Below are positions 31,332-40,139 of a stretch of DNA of 64,000 nt, piece by piece. This DNA is from Pseudomonas sp. ATCC PTA-122608 (GTDB lineage: Bacteria; Pseudomonadota; Gammaproteobacteria; Pseudomonadales; Pseudomonadaceae): NCBI RefSeq assembly GCF_001952855.1, contig NZ_LPNO01000035.1, forward strand, positions 458,886 to 522,885, given 5' to 3'. Position 1 is the stretch's first letter. Each line of letters opens with the position of its first letter. The position numbers and the translations under genes were made by a program. The notes beneath the pieces were generated by a model. That model ran no database searches, was not told the origin of the DNA, and worked only from the letters and a program-made list of their open reading frames with translations.

Positions 31332-33773
31332 ATGACCGCCAGACCGCTCCCGTACTGCCCCCGTCCGTTGAAGGCATTGAGCCTGGCGGTCGCCCTTGCT
31401 GCCGTCGCACCGCTGCAGAACGCCCAGGCAGAAGAAGCTGCGCCAAGCAGTGCGGCGCGCAGCTATACCATCGCGCCGGGGCCGTTGGGGAATGTGCTGG
31501 CACAGTTTGCGGCGTTGTCCGGGGTGCCGTTGTCGTTCGATTCCACGTTGCTCAACGATCAACAAAGCCCGGGGTTGCAAGGCAGTTACAGCGCGCAATC
31601 GGGCTTTGCCCAGTTGCTGCAAGGCAGCGGCTATACCCTGCAAGGCACCAGCGCCAATGGCTACACCGTGGTGCCCCAGGCCAGCGGCGATGCGTTGGAA
31701 CTGGGCGCCACCACCATCAGCGGCGAGGCGAGCGGGGCGCAGGCGGACACCTATGCCGGCGGCCAGGTGGCACGCTCGGCGCGCCTGGGCGTGCTGGGTA
31801 ACCGGTCCATCAGTGACGTGCCATTCAGCGTGGTCAGCTACACCTCGAAAACCATCGCCGACCAACAGGCGCGAACCGTGGGCGATGTGTTGCTCAACGA
31901 CGCGTCGGTGCGCCAGTCGTCCGGGTTCGGCAACTTCTCCCAGGTGTTCACCATTCGCGGCCTGCCGCTGAGCACCGATGACATCGCATTCAACGGCCTT
32001 TACGGCGTGCTGCCCCGGCAGATCATCACCACTGAAGCCCTGGAGCGGGTGGAGCTGTTCAAGGGGCCCAACGCCTTCGTCAACGGCGTATCGCCTTCGG
32101 GCAGCGGGATCGGCGGCAGCGTCAACCTGGTGCCCAAGCGCGCCGAAGACATGCCGACCCGCAGCGTTACCCTCGATTACGCCAGCGACAGCCAGACCGG
32201 TGGCCACATCGACCTCGGCCAGCGCTTCGGTGAAGACAACCGCTTCGGCGCCCGGGTCAACCTGGCCCGGCACGGCGGCGAAACCGCCGTGGATGACGAA
32301 AACAAAAGCTCGCAGTTGATCGCCGTCGCCCTGGATTATCGCGGCGATCGTTTGCGGGTCTCCACCGATTTTGGCTACCAGAAAGAGCGCATCAATAATG
32401 GCCGCTCGGTGGTTTACCTGACCGGCACCAAAGTGCCCGGCCCGCCGTCGGCCAAGGACAACTACGCCCAGGACTGGAGCTGGTCGGAGCTTGAAGACAC
32501 CTATGGCATGGTCAACGCCGAATATGACTTGAACGATAACTGGACCGCCTACGCCGCGGGTGGCGCCAAGCACACTCGGGAGAACGGCCAGTATTCGTCG
32601 CTGTATGTCGGCAACGATGGCAGCGCCAAGGTGGGCTTCCTGTATTCGCCCCATGACGAAGACAACAAAAGCGCCATGGCCGGCTTGAACGGGCACTTCG
32701 CTACCGGGCCGGTGACCCACCAGATGAACTTCGGGCTGTCGGGGATCTGGGGCGAGCAGCGCTCGTCTTACGAGGCGATCTTGCAGGCCAACCGTCAACC
32801 GGGCAATTTGTACAACCCGACGCAAACACCGCGGCCGACCAATACCTATTTCGGCAGCGATATTCACGACCCGCGTGTTGTCGGCAAGAACCGCATCAAG
32901 AGTGCGGCGGTATCCGACACCTTGGGCTTTTTGGATGATCGGGTGCTGTTGACCCTGGGGGTGCGGCGCCAGACGATCGAGGTGGACAGCTGGAACACCG
33001 CCACAGGGGCGCGTGGTACGCCGTACTCCGAGTCCATCACCACGCCGGTCTATGGCCTGGTGATCAAGCCTTGGGAGCACGTGTCGTTCTACGCCAACCG
33101 TATCGAAGGCCTGGCTCAAGGCCCGACGGCGCCACTCACTAACGTGACCAATCCCGGCGAAGTCTTCCCGCCCAAGCGCAGCAAACAGACGGAAGCCGGG
33201 GTCAAGCTGGACTGGGAAAACTATGGCGCCACGCTCGGCGTGTACCGCATCGAACAGCCGAACAACGCGACCACCCGATTCCCGGGCCAGAGGCTCGATA
33301 CCTTCACTGTCGACGGCGAACAGATCAATAAAGGCGTAGAGCTCAACGTGTTCGGCGAGCCCATCGACGGCCTGCGCCTGCTGGCCGGTGCCACCTGGAT
33401 GGACACCGAACAGAGGAGCACCTCCAACGGCGCCACCGAAGGCAACCGCGCCGCCGGTGTGCCGCGCTTCCAGTACAACGTGGGTGCGGATTGGGATGTG
33501 CCGGGTATCCAGGGGGCGGCGGTCAGCGCACGGATGCTGCGCACCGGTGGCGAATACGTCAACGCCGCCAACAGCCTGAGCATCCCGGCCTGGACCCGCG
33601 TCGACCTGGGCGCGCGGTATGGCTTCAAGGCGGACGACAAATGCATCACCCTGCGCGCCAACGTCGAGAACGTAGCGAACAAGGCGTACTGGTCGTCGGC
33701 GTCGACGGCGAATAACTACCTGACCCAGGGTGAGCCGCGGACGGTGAAATTGTCGGCGACGGTGGATTTCTGA
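31332..33773 (+). CDS. TonB-dependent ferri-siderophore receptor with STN signalling domain
   Basis: This is an 813-aa outer-membrane transducer. ATG 31332 is favoured over ATG 31326 because AGGA sits 7 bases before it. The signal peptide ends near QAEEA. An STN domain (SYTIAPGPLGNVLAQFAALS to SGYTLQ) talks to FecR. The plug has TIRGLPLSTDDIAFNGLYG and VELFKGPNAFVNG. The barrel ends in the typical aromatic KLSATVDF. Plug and barrel features match hydroxamate/ferrichrome-type receptors (FhuE/FoxA/FpvA-like); the actual siderophore cannot be named. With FecI and FecR it is a complete cell-surface signalling system. Confidence 0.93.
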   Translation: MTARPLPYCPRPLKALSLAVALAAVAPLQNAQAEEAAPSSAARSYTIAPGPLGNVLAQFAALSGVPLSFDSTLLNDQQSPGLQGSYSAQSGFAQLLQGSGYTLQGTSANGYTVVPQASGDALELGATTISGEASGAQADTYAGGQVARSARLGVLGNRSISDVPFSVVSYTSKTIADQQARTVGDVLLNDASVRQSSGFGNFSQVFTIRGLPLSTDDIAFNGLYGVLPRQIITTEALERVELFKGPNAFVNGVSPSGSGIGGSVNLVPKRAEDMPTRSVTLDYASDSQTGGHIDLGQRFGEDNRFGARVNLARHGGETAVDDENKSSQLIAVALDYRGDRLRVSTDFGYQKERINNGRSVVYLTGTKVPGPPSAKDNYAQDWSWSELEDTYGMVNAEYDLNDNWTAYAAGGAKHTRENGQYSSLYVGNDGSAKVGFLYSPHDEDNKSAMAGLNGHFATGPVTHQMNFGLSGIWGEQRSSYEAILQANRQPGNLYNPTQTPRPTNTYFGSDIHDPRVVGKNRIKSAAVSDTLGFLDDRVLLTLGVRRQTIEVDSWNTATGARGTPYSESITTPVYGLVIKPWEHVSFYANRIEGLAQGPTAPLTNVTNPGEVFPPKRSKQTEAGVKLDWENYGATLGVYRIEQPNNATTRFPGQRLDTFTVDGEQINKGVELNVFGEPIDGLRLLAGATWMDTEQRSTSNGATEGNRAAGVPRFQYNVGADWDVPGIQGAAVSARMLRTGGEYVNAANSLSIPAWTRVDLGARYGFKADDKCITLRANVENVANKAYWSSASTANNYLTQGEPRTVKLSATVDF

Positions 33774-33822
33774 GCCTGGGAAAACCTATCGAAGTGAATG
33801 AAGACCTTCTGGGGAGAAAGCT

Positions 33823-33941
33823 TGTTGTGATGAGGGGGCTTGTTGTGGCGAGGGGGCTTGTCCCCCGTTGGAGTGCGAAGCGCTCCCAGCTTTTTTGGGG
33901 CCGCTGCGCAGCCCAACGGGGGACAAGCCCCCTCGCCACAA
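33823..33941. repeat. REP pair (GTGGCGAGGGGGCTTGTCCC type) with partial duplicate
   Basis: GTGGCGAGGGGGCTTGTCCC (from 33844) and its complement ending at 33941 flank a loop with GAAGCGCTCCCAGC. A partial extra copy (TTGTGATGAGGGGGCTTG, from 33825) stands directly upstream. The right arm touches the gene relic at 33942. Confidence 0.85.
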
Positions 33942-34029
33942 AGATCCCGCTGATCAGGTAGCCCAGCATCCCGAAGCTGTCGTTCAGCGAGCCGATAAAG
34001 TTCCAGATCGCCCCCTTAAACCTGGGCAA
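33942..34029 (-). pseudogene. Relic of a gene 3' end, possibly a NiCoT nickel/cobalt transporter
   Basis: On the minus strand from 34029, about 30 codons read MPRFKGAIWNFIGSLNDSFG then MLGYLISGIFVA before running into the REP at 33941. The pattern NFIGSLNDSFGMLGYLISGI resembles the last membrane span of HoxN/NixA-type nickel/cobalt transporters as I remember them. No upstream part is present and the REP removes the C-terminal end. I regard it as a decayed fragment; the family assignment is tentative. Confidence 0.4.
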
Positions 34030-34145
34030 GGCGTAGGATCATCCACACTACTTGTGTACGGTGGAAACACTCAGACACCTTCCGAAACTTTATAGGTGTT
34101 GTTTAAAGTGATGATGAACTGTGTGGCGTGAGCGAGGAGAGGCTT
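34030..34145. other. Short upstream region of the DUF924 gene
   Basis: AT-richer spacer between the relic and the DUF924 start, presumably holding its promoter. No other feature is visible. Confidence 0.35.
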
Positions 34146-34694
34146 GTGACGACTATCGAAAATGGAGCGCTGGCTGTTATTGAGTTCTGGAAACAGGCGG
34201 GGCCCAAGCTCTGGTTCGCCAAGGATGAAGGGTTTGACCGGCGTTTTCGCGAGGCTTTCTACACCGTGCATTTGCAGGCGGCCCGGCGCGAACTGGAGGG
34301 CTGGATGCAATCACCTGAAGGTGCGCTGGCGTTGCTGTTGCTGCTGGACCAGTTCCCGCGCAATACCTTCCGGGGCACGGCGCATATGTTCGCCACCGAC
34401 CCGCTGGCGCGCCTGTATGCGCGGCAGATGGTAGAGGCGGGGATGGACACGTTGATCGAAACCCCGCTGCGGGCGTTTTGTTATTTGCCGTTCGAGCATT
34501 CTGAAGACCCCGAGGATCAACAGTTGTCGCTGGCGCTGAACAAGGATCTCGATGCCAATACCTATCGCTGGGCCAAGGAGCACGCCCGCATCATCGAGCG
34601 GTTCGGGCGCTTTCCTCATCGTAATGAGGTGTTGGCTAGAGCCACGACAGAAGAGGAGCGGGCGTTCCTGGAGGACGGTGGATTTTCGGGCTAG
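34146..34694 (+). CDS. DUF924 family protein
   Basis: This is a 182-aa protein. GTG 34146 is chosen because GAGGAGAGG ends 3 bases before it; GTG 34128 is the longest option. The DUF924 landmarks are present: VIEFWKQAGPKLWFAKDEGFD at the start, ALALLLLLDQFPRNTFRGTA in the middle, and KEHARIIERFGRFPHRNEVL near the end. It is all-alpha with TPR-like folding by family knowledge; the function is unknown. Its 3' end overlaps the convergent lipase-like gene by four bases. Confidence 0.88.
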   Translation: MTTIENGALAVIEFWKQAGPKLWFAKDEGFDRRFREAFYTVHLQAARRELEGWMQSPEGALALLLLLDQFPRNTFRGTAHMFATDPLARLYARQMVEAGMDTLIETPLRAFCYLPFEHSEDPEDQQLSLALNKDLDANTYRWAKEHARIIERFGRFPHRNEVLARATTEEERAFLEDGGFSG

Positions 34695-36121
34695 GCCTCG
34701 GGTTCAGCCACTAAGTCTCTGACGCCCGCCTGACGAAAACGTCGAACGCCCTTGAGGTCAATCGCCCAACGCAGCGCTTCAGTTGCTGACGGACGTTCGC
34801 CATGGGTAATCGCCGCCTCATCGGTGGTCAGTCTGCCAAGGTAGCCCTGCTTGCCGCCGCGTTCACTCCAGTAGTGAGTGTGGCTGAGCCAGGACCTGGC
34901 GAGCCAGCCTTTCCATTTGCCCACGGTGACCGGCAGATCCAGCACACCGGGGCCCATCACCGGGCTGACCGGGCCGCCGACGATGTCGCCAAACAGGCCC
35001 AGGGACGCGGGGAAGTAGAGGTTGGTCCAGCGGGTCACGGCGAAGGCCGCGGCATGGTGCAAGTACAGGGGTGAAAATGGGCGGCCGCCCACGGTGAACG
35101 GAAGCCGGCCGCTGTAGCCGTAGCCCTTTTCGTCGAGCGTAGGCGGGCACGCAGGGACTTCGCGGCGCTCGATGCGGCGCTTGAAGTCGCTCACGCTGCG
35201 GCCCAGCAACAGGCTGGCGTGGGCCATCGGGCTGCCGAGGGTGACCAGGTCGGTGATGCGCCACGGGTTGCCGAGGTTGCGTTGTTCGATAAAGGCTTCG
35301 GCCTGCTGCTCGCGAAACCTGAGGAGGCTTTGGAGGCGGCCATCGAGGGCGCTTCCGGCCTTTGGCAGCGTGTCCTGCACCACTGGCTGCAGTCGCTCGT
35401 GGTTGGCATAGCGGGCGGCGAGTTCCGGGTTGTTGGGGTGCAACTGGTCGTGATGCTCATGCCACAGATAGCCGACGATGTCGTAGGCAATCACGCTGCC
35501 CAGGCTGTGGCCGACGACGATGATGCGGTCGTAATCACCCTTGTCGTGCAGGGCGCGCAGCAGGTCGACGCCGTCGGCGCGGATCTGTTCGCGCACCACC
35601 ACGTTTTGCGGGTTGGGGCTCAGGTAGCGGGCGGCGTCGCCGAGGTACGACAGCGCCGAGTACTTCAGGGCCAGGCCGATCACCGCCAGCAGCACCGGGA
35701 TCAGGGCAAAGGGGTTGTCGCTGTGGGGGAACCGGCCATACAGCGTCGCCAGGGTGCCGCTGACCAGCAGTCCAAGCAGGGCCAGCAAGGTCCAGCGGGT
35801 GGCGCGCCAGATTGGCACGATAGCGGTTGGAATGTCCCGGCGCGGGCGCTTGAAAATGTCCCAGAGCCAACTGAGCAGATGCCCGACCTTGGTGCCCTGC
35901 ATCTTGTGGGCCCAATAATACTCGTAGAAATCGGTGGTGTTGCGGCCCGCCGACTTCAATACGCGCAAATCGAAATTGCGCGAAAACCGGTCGGGTTTGC
36001 TCCAGTAGAAAGGCTTCGCCTCGGGGGTGTCCGTCGGGATCACTGCTTCCACGAAGCCGCGCAGGGTGTCCATCGGGCGCTGCTCGCCGATGCCGTGAAT
36101 GACGACTACCGCTTGTTTCAT
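34691..36121 (-). CDS. Membrane-associated alpha/beta hydrolase, lipase-like
   Basis: This is a 476-aa protein starting MKQAVVVIHGIGEQRPMDTL at ATG 36121. VVIHGIG forms the oxyanion-hole strand. The nucleophile elbow VVGHSLGSVIAYD is near residue 205, and the Asp/His follow in the C-terminal half (SPLYLHHAAAF). Two hydrophobic segments near residues 105-150 (WTLLALLGLLVSGTLATLYG and FALIPVLLAVIGLAL) suggest anchoring in the inner membrane. There is no signal peptide. Substrate unknown. Divergent from the GST gene. Confidence 0.75.
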   Translation of the reverse strand: MKQAVVVIHGIGEQRPMDTLRGFVEAVIPTDTPEAKPFYWSKPDRFSRNFDLRVLKSAGRNTTDFYEYYWAHKMQGTKVGHLLSWLWDIFKRPRRDIPTAIVPIWRATRWTLLALLGLLVSGTLATLYGRFPHSDNPFALIPVLLAVIGLALKYSALSYLGDAARYLSPNPQNVVVREQIRADGVDLLRALHDKGDYDRIIVVGHSLGSVIAYDIVGYLWHEHHDQLHPNNPELAARYANHERLQPVVQDTLPKAGSALDGRLQSLLRFREQQAEAFIEQRNLGNPWRITDLVTLGSPMAHASLLLGRSVSDFKRRIERREVPACPPTLDEKGYGYSGRLPFTVGGRPFSPLYLHHAAAFAVTRWTNLYFPASLGLFGDIVGGPVSPVMGPGVLDLPVTVGKWKGWLARSWLSHTHYWSERGGKQGYLGRLTTDEAAITHGERPSATEALRWAIDLKGVRRFRQAGVRDLVAEPEA

Positions 36122-36292
36122 CTTTTGATCGTTCCTTGATCTGTTTTTCGGAGCGTTACGGGCGGGGTGCAAAGGGCCATAGTATTGCCATTATCGATGG
36201 TATTCCAGCCAGGAATGCCCCCATAAAAACCGCGCATTTCATTTGCGCGGCGCGATCTCGTAGTGTGGTGCTCCCACCAAGGAGATGTCGCC

Positions 36293-36925
36293 GTGAACCA
36301 TCGCCCGCTGAGCCTGTACGTTGACGCCCACTTCACCAGTCCCTACGCGATGTCGGCGTTCGTGACCCTGCGGGAAAAAGGCCTGGAATTTGAACTGATC
36401 ACCCTGAACCTCGACACGGCCGAGAACCAGACCGAAGCGTTCGCTCAGTTGTCACTGACCGGGCGCGTACCGACCCTGGTGCAGGGTGAGTTTGCGCTGT
36501 CCGAGTCGTCGGCGATTACCGAGTACCTGGAAGAGGTGTTCCCGCAGGTGCCGGTGTACCCGGCCGAACCCCGCCAGCGGGCGAGGGCGCGGCAGGTGCA
36601 GGCGTGGCTGCGCAGTGACTTGATGCCGATTCGGCAGGAGCGCTCGACCCTGGTGGTGTTTTACGGGCTCAAGGGCGAACCGCTGTCGCCCGTTGCTGAA
36701 GCGGCGGCGCACAAGCTGATCAGCGCGGCACAGGCGCTGTTGGCTGACGGCCGCGAGTACCTGTTCGGCGAGTGGTCGATTGCCGACGTGGACCTGGCCG
36801 TGATGCTCAACCGGCTGATCCTTAACGGTGACAGCGTGCCCGCCAACCTGGTGGCGTACGCCCAGCACCAATGGCAACGGCCTTCGGTCCAGGAATGGGT
36901 CAAGCAGGCACGACCGTCGCTGTAG
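36293..36925 (+). CDS. yfcF: Glutathione S-transferase, YfcF type
   Basis: This is a 210-aa enzyme. It starts at GTG 36293, eight bases after AAGGAG (36279-36284). The thioredoxin-like N-terminal domain has LYVDAHFTSPYAMSAFVTL, a TSPY-type active site, and RVPTLVQGEFALSESSAITEYLEE with the glutathione-binding ESSAI. The helical C-terminal domain ends with a tryptophan-rich tail. It matches the YfcF branch linked to peroxide resistance in E. coli; that role is by family only. Confidence 0.85.
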   Translation: MNHRPLSLYVDAHFTSPYAMSAFVTLREKGLEFELITLNLDTAENQTEAFAQLSLTGRVPTLVQGEFALSESSAITEYLEEVFPQVPVYPAEPRQRARARQVQAWLRSDLMPIRQERSTLVVFYGLKGEPLSPVAEAAAHKLISAAQALLADGREYLFGEWSIADVDLAVMLNRLILNGDSVPANLVAYAQHQWQRPSVQEWVKQARPSL

Positions 36926-36958
36926 TCACCTTCTCAATTACTAAGTGAATCCTGGTCC

Positions 36959-37690
36959 ATGAATATACTGTCGAGTGACTCCCGCCTGCCGTTGTATCAG
37001 CGTTTTCGGGATCATCTGATTGAGCAGATTGCCAATAATCACTGGCGTGCCGGTGCGGCCATTCCTCCCGAAGCGGTGCTGTCCACCCAGTACCAACTGT
37101 CTACTGGCACGGTGCGCAAAGCGATCGAGGCATTGGTGGGTGAAGGCATTCTGGAGCGTCAGCAAGGCCGCGGTACGTTTGTGCGCCGTCCGAAGTTTCA
37201 GTCGTCGTTGTTCCGGTGTTTCCGCTTCCAGGGCCCGGGCGGCGAATGCCAGTTGCCGCAGAGCCGGATCCTGTCGGTCAAACCGGTGAAGGCGCCGTTG
37301 TCGGTGAGCGAAGTGCTGGGGTTGGCCCCGGATGCGCCGGTGATTTGCATCGTGCGCGTGCACGTACTGGACACGGGGCCAGTGCTGGCCGAAGAAATCT
37401 GGCTGCCCCGCGCCCGGTTCCAGGCACTGCTGGACGTGGACCTGACCCGGCAGGGCTTGTTGCTGTACCCGACCTACGAAGAAGTCTGCGGGCAAGTCGT
37501 GGCGTCTGCCGAGGAAGCCCTTACCGCCGAGTCCATAGATGACGTGTGGGCGCGCTGGCTGCAGGTGCCGGTGGGCAGCCCGGTGATGGTGATCGAACGG
37601 CTGGCCCGGGATTACGCTGGTCAACCCCTGGAGTTGCGACGCGGTCGTGGCCACGCCGAACATTTCCGTTACCGCGTGGATATTCGCTGA
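36959..37690 (+). CDS. GntR-family regulator, HutC/UTRA subfamily
   Basis: This is a 243-aa regulator. The N-terminal winged helix reads LPLYQRFRDHLIEQIANNHW then STGTVRKAIEALVGEGILERQ with QGRGTFVRRP. The UTRA effector domain follows from about residue 85 (VHVLDTGPVLAEEIWLP). The regulated genes are not obvious: downstream is a convergent small gene and upstream is the GST gene on the same strand, only 33 bp away. Confidence 0.9.
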   Translation: MNILSSDSRLPLYQRFRDHLIEQIANNHWRAGAAIPPEAVLSTQYQLSTGTVRKAIEALVGEGILERQQGRGTFVRRPKFQSSLFRCFRFQGPGGECQLPQSRILSVKPVKAPLSVSEVLGLAPDAPVICIVRVHVLDTGPVLAEEIWLPRARFQALLDVDLTRQGLLLYPTYEEVCGQVVASAEEALTAESIDDVWARWLQVPVGSPVMVIERLARDYAGQPLELRRGRGHAEHFRYRVDIR

Positions 37691-37705
37691 ACGGGTAGCG
37701 CGGCG

Positions 37706-37969
37706 CTATTCGGCTTCCAGCAGCACCAACCAGGTCTGCACCACCCGGCGGTCAAGGTCTTCCCAGTCGGCCATGCCCAGCACCCGGGTGGTGTTCAAAC
37801 CGCGCAAGTAACCGCGTAGTTGCTGGGCGATGGCGTAGATCACTTCAGGTTCTGCGGCGTTATCCAGCAGCACGTCCTCATAATCGACCAGGTAATCGGC
37901 AACCCGCTCGCGAAACTCCGGCAGCACGGCTTCACGGATGCGATCGAAGGTTTTCTGGTGGGGCTTCAT
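37706..37969 (-). CDS. Hypothetical 87-aa acidic protein
   Basis: The protein starts MKPHQKTFDRIREAVLPEFR and ends VVQTWLVLLEAE. It is helical and acidic, with no signal peptide or known domain. It stops 15 bp from the convergent GntR stop. Small single-gene proteins like this are common in Pseudomonas; function unknown. Confidence 0.65.
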   Translation of the reverse strand: MKPHQKTFDRIREAVLPEFRERVADYLVDYEDVLLDNAAEPEVIYAIAQQLRGYLRGLNTTRVLGMADWEDLDRRVVQTWLVLLEAE

Positions 37970-38112
37970 AGGCGTTCCTTATCATTTTGTGTGAGGCGGC
38001 CTGCACGACACTATTGCTCTAGATAATAGTCACCATCAAGTATTGCGAGTTCTGTTTTTCTGAAAAAGGAGGACAATTGCCATCATTGAACATGCTGTGT
38101 AAGGACGCTGCG

Positions 38113-38757
38113 ATGAGGACTTTTACCGGATGGGCGCTGATGGCGCTGCTGATGAGCTCAATGGCTGCCTCCGCGTCGGCAGTGGCGGGCGGGCTTCAAG
38201 CCAGCCATCTGGCGCCAATCGTCGCCAGCCCGGTCGGTTTGCAGCGTTCGCAATCGGTGGGCGTGCTCTACAGCGACAACACCCTCGACAACCTGCAGTA
38301 CCTGGGGCGCTATCACGACATGGCGGTCAATGGTGCCAAGGACCAACTGGACGAGCAGATCCGCCGGGCCTTCGTCGACAGCTCCGACCCGGACCTGGCG
38401 ATTGACTGGCTGATGACGTCGTTGCGGCACACCTTTGCTTCAGTCACCCGCTACGACAACCTTGATGCGCTGTTGCAGGCGCACCCGGATGTGGTGGTGA
38501 TGCTCGACACCTACAACCAGTTGCTGACTCAGCACAATGATTTGGTGGAGGCGCGGTTTGTGGCCAAATTCTATGACCTTGACCTGCAATACATCGCCAA
38601 AGCCGAGGGCTCGATGCAAATGCACTTGCCTAATGTGTGGGTACATGACAAAACGGCGCCCCAGATCGCTGCACAGATTGGGCAGCAGCGCGACGTTCAG
38701 CTGAATGCATTGAAACAGTTCGATGCCTCGCTCAAGGCGCTCGTCGCCGCAGGCTAA
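38113..38757 (+). CDS. Exported hypothetical protein
   Basis: This is a 214-aa protein with an N-terminal signal peptide (MRTFTGWALMALLMSSMAAS, likely cut after ASA). ATG 38113 has AAGGAC eight bases before it; longer starts back to 38077 would bury the signal peptide. The mature part is helical and has no recognised domain. It is followed 31 bp later by a small lipoprotein gene, so the two may form an operon of envelope proteins. Confidence 0.72.
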   Translation: MRTFTGWALMALLMSSMAASASAVAGGLQASHLAPIVASPVGLQRSQSVGVLYSDNTLDNLQYLGRYHDMAVNGAKDQLDEQIRRAFVDSSDPDLAIDWLMTSLRHTFASVTRYDNLDALLQAHPDVVVMLDTYNQLLTQHNDLVEARFVAKFYDLDLQYIAKAEGSMQMHLPNVWVHDKTAPQIAAQIGQQRDVQLNALKQFDASLKALVAAG

Positions 38758-38788
38758 CGCCCACTTCGTTTATTTTTCAGGAATTTCT

Positions 38789-39130
38789 ATGCGCTTGTTG
38801 TTCGTGCCAGCGATGGCTTCTGCTGCTTTATTGACGGCGGGCTGCGCGTCTGCCCCCAACGCACCGACCCTGACGCTGCAAACCAGCAAGTCTCCCGATG
38901 CGTATGTTGAGTGCGTGGTGCCCAAGTTCGAGAAAAACGGCATGACCTCCACGGTCACGCAGAACTCTCGGCATGCGCGGATCGTGGTGAGCAGCAAGAT
39001 CGCCGCCGACAACATTCTGGAAGTCTACAAAGCGCAGGACGGCGGCAAGGTGTTCTTGTATGAGCGCAAGCCGGTGGCGTCGCCGTTCAAGCCTTCGCGT
39101 TTCGAGCATGCGGCGCGGGATTGCCTATAA
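38789..39130 (+). CDS. Small lipoprotein
   Basis: This is a 113-aa precursor with signal peptide and lipobox LLTAGC, so Cys17 would be lipidated and the protein anchored in the envelope. The mature domain (VECVVPKFEKNGMTSTVTQN) has no known family that I can name. It probably shares an operon with the upstream exported protein. Confidence 0.75.
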   Translation: MRLLFVPAMASAALLTAGCASAPNAPTLTLQTSKSPDAYVECVVPKFEKNGMTSTVTQNSRHARIVVSSKIAADNILEVYKAQDGGKVFLYERKPVASPFKPSRFEHAARDCL

Positions 39131-39167
39131 CCGAATGGCGCCGGTCTGTCGGCTGGCGGTGATCTAA

Positions 39168-39275
39168 TGTGGGAGCTGTCGAGCCCCAGCGAGGCTGCGA
39201 TGGCATCGCTGCGGTCTGACAGTGACACCGAGGTGATCCCATCGCAGCCTGGCTAAAGCTCGACAGCTCCCACAG
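39168..39275. repeat. REPIN (GTGGGAGCTGTCGAGC type)
   Basis: An inverted REP pair of the same type as 6452-6560, with left arm GTGGGAGCTGTCGAGCCCCA and right arm ending GCTCGACAGCTCCCACA. It separates the convergent lipoprotein and creatininase-family genes. Confidence 0.9.
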
Positions 39276-39303
39276 TTGATCTTCATTGTCTTGAGCGAAT
39301 CAT

Positions 39304-40053
39304 TCAGCTCGGCTTTGGCTCGCTGCTGAACGTCTCGACCGCCTTCACCAGGCCCTTGGCCGCCAACGCCACCAACTCACCACCTTTTTGCGGGGTGGCC
39401 AGTGCCGGGTCCGAACCCATGCGCCCATCCGGGAAACGTGCACGGAAGTCGCGGGCTTCGCGGATCGGGCCGGTGTTGGCGATTTGCGGCGAGTAGTCAG
39501 CCGACTTGATCGAATCCGGGTAGGCCCATTGGGTCACGGCGATCTCCGACGGCGTGGCATGGCTGCCATGGCCCACCGGGAACTGCTGGTGCGCCAGCTC
39601 GCTCACGCCTTCCAGGTCCCACCAGTTGCACAGCTTCAGCGCATAACCTGACGGGCGACCGGTAAAGCTGGCTTCGGCATACAGCTCGGAGAACGCCGCT
39701 TCGATCGAGGCGATGTTACCGCCGTGGCCATTGAGGAACAGGATCTTCTCGAAACCATGGCCCGCCAACGAACGCACCCAGTCGCCGATCGCGGCGATAA
39801 AGGTCGAAGGGCGCAGGGAAATGGTGCCGGGGAAACCCAGGTGGTGTTGGGCCATGCCGATATTGAAGGTCGGGCCGATCAGGATGTCGGCATTCTTTTG
39901 CGCTTCATGGGCGATGATTTCGGGGCACATCCAGTCGGTGCCCAGCAGGCCGGTGGGGCCGTGTTGCTCGTTGGAGCCGATGGGAATCACGATGCTGCGG
40001 CTGCGTTCCAGAAACTGGCCAATCTCGATCCAGGTGGATTGATGTAAAAGCAT
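39304..40053 (-). CDS. Creatininase/creatinine amidohydrolase family protein
   Basis: This is a 249-aa metal-dependent amidohydrolase. The metal-binding motifs are IPIGSNEQHGPTGLLGTD (Glu, His, Asp) near residue 24 and FLNGHGGNIASIEAAF near residue 107, with SHATPSEIAVTQ later. The family includes creatininase, the mycofactocin protein MftE and riboflavin-pathway amidohydrolases. There is no creatine catabolic gene next door, so the substrate is open. Confidence 0.85.
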   Translation of the reverse strand: MLLHQSTWIEIGQFLERSRSIVIPIGSNEQHGPTGLLGTDWMCPEIIAHEAQKNADILIGPTFNIGMAQHHLGFPGTISLRPSTFIAAIGDWVRSLAGHGFEKILFLNGHGGNIASIEAAFSELYAEASFTGRPSGYALKLCNWWDLEGVSELAHQQFPVGHGSHATPSEIAVTQWAYPDSIKSADYSPQIANTGPIREARDFRARFPDGRMGSDPALATPQKGGELVALAAKGLVKAVETFSSEPKPS

Positions 40054-40077
40054 TTCAGGTTCTCTCTCTCATCAAGC

Positions 40078-40101
40078 CCAGGAACACGGTGGAGTTCCTG
40101 G
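40078..40101 (-). terminator. Hairpin after the L,D-transpeptidase gene
   Basis: CCAGGAAC (40078-40085) and GTTCCTGG (40094-40101) form a perfect 8-bp stem with an 8-base loop. It lies downstream of the minus-strand gene ending at 40140 and upstream of the creatininase start. No T run is seen, so it is termination or processing by position only. Confidence 0.45.
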
Positions 40102-40139
40102 TGGCATGAGCCGCATGGTGCACGGCAACGGCGAGACCA

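Noticed and set aside
31209..33119. 636-codon open frame antisense to the TonB receptor gene
   Set aside because: It is a shadow of the high-GC receptor gene: Arg/Gly/Ala/His-rich composition, no ribosome site, no family resemblance.
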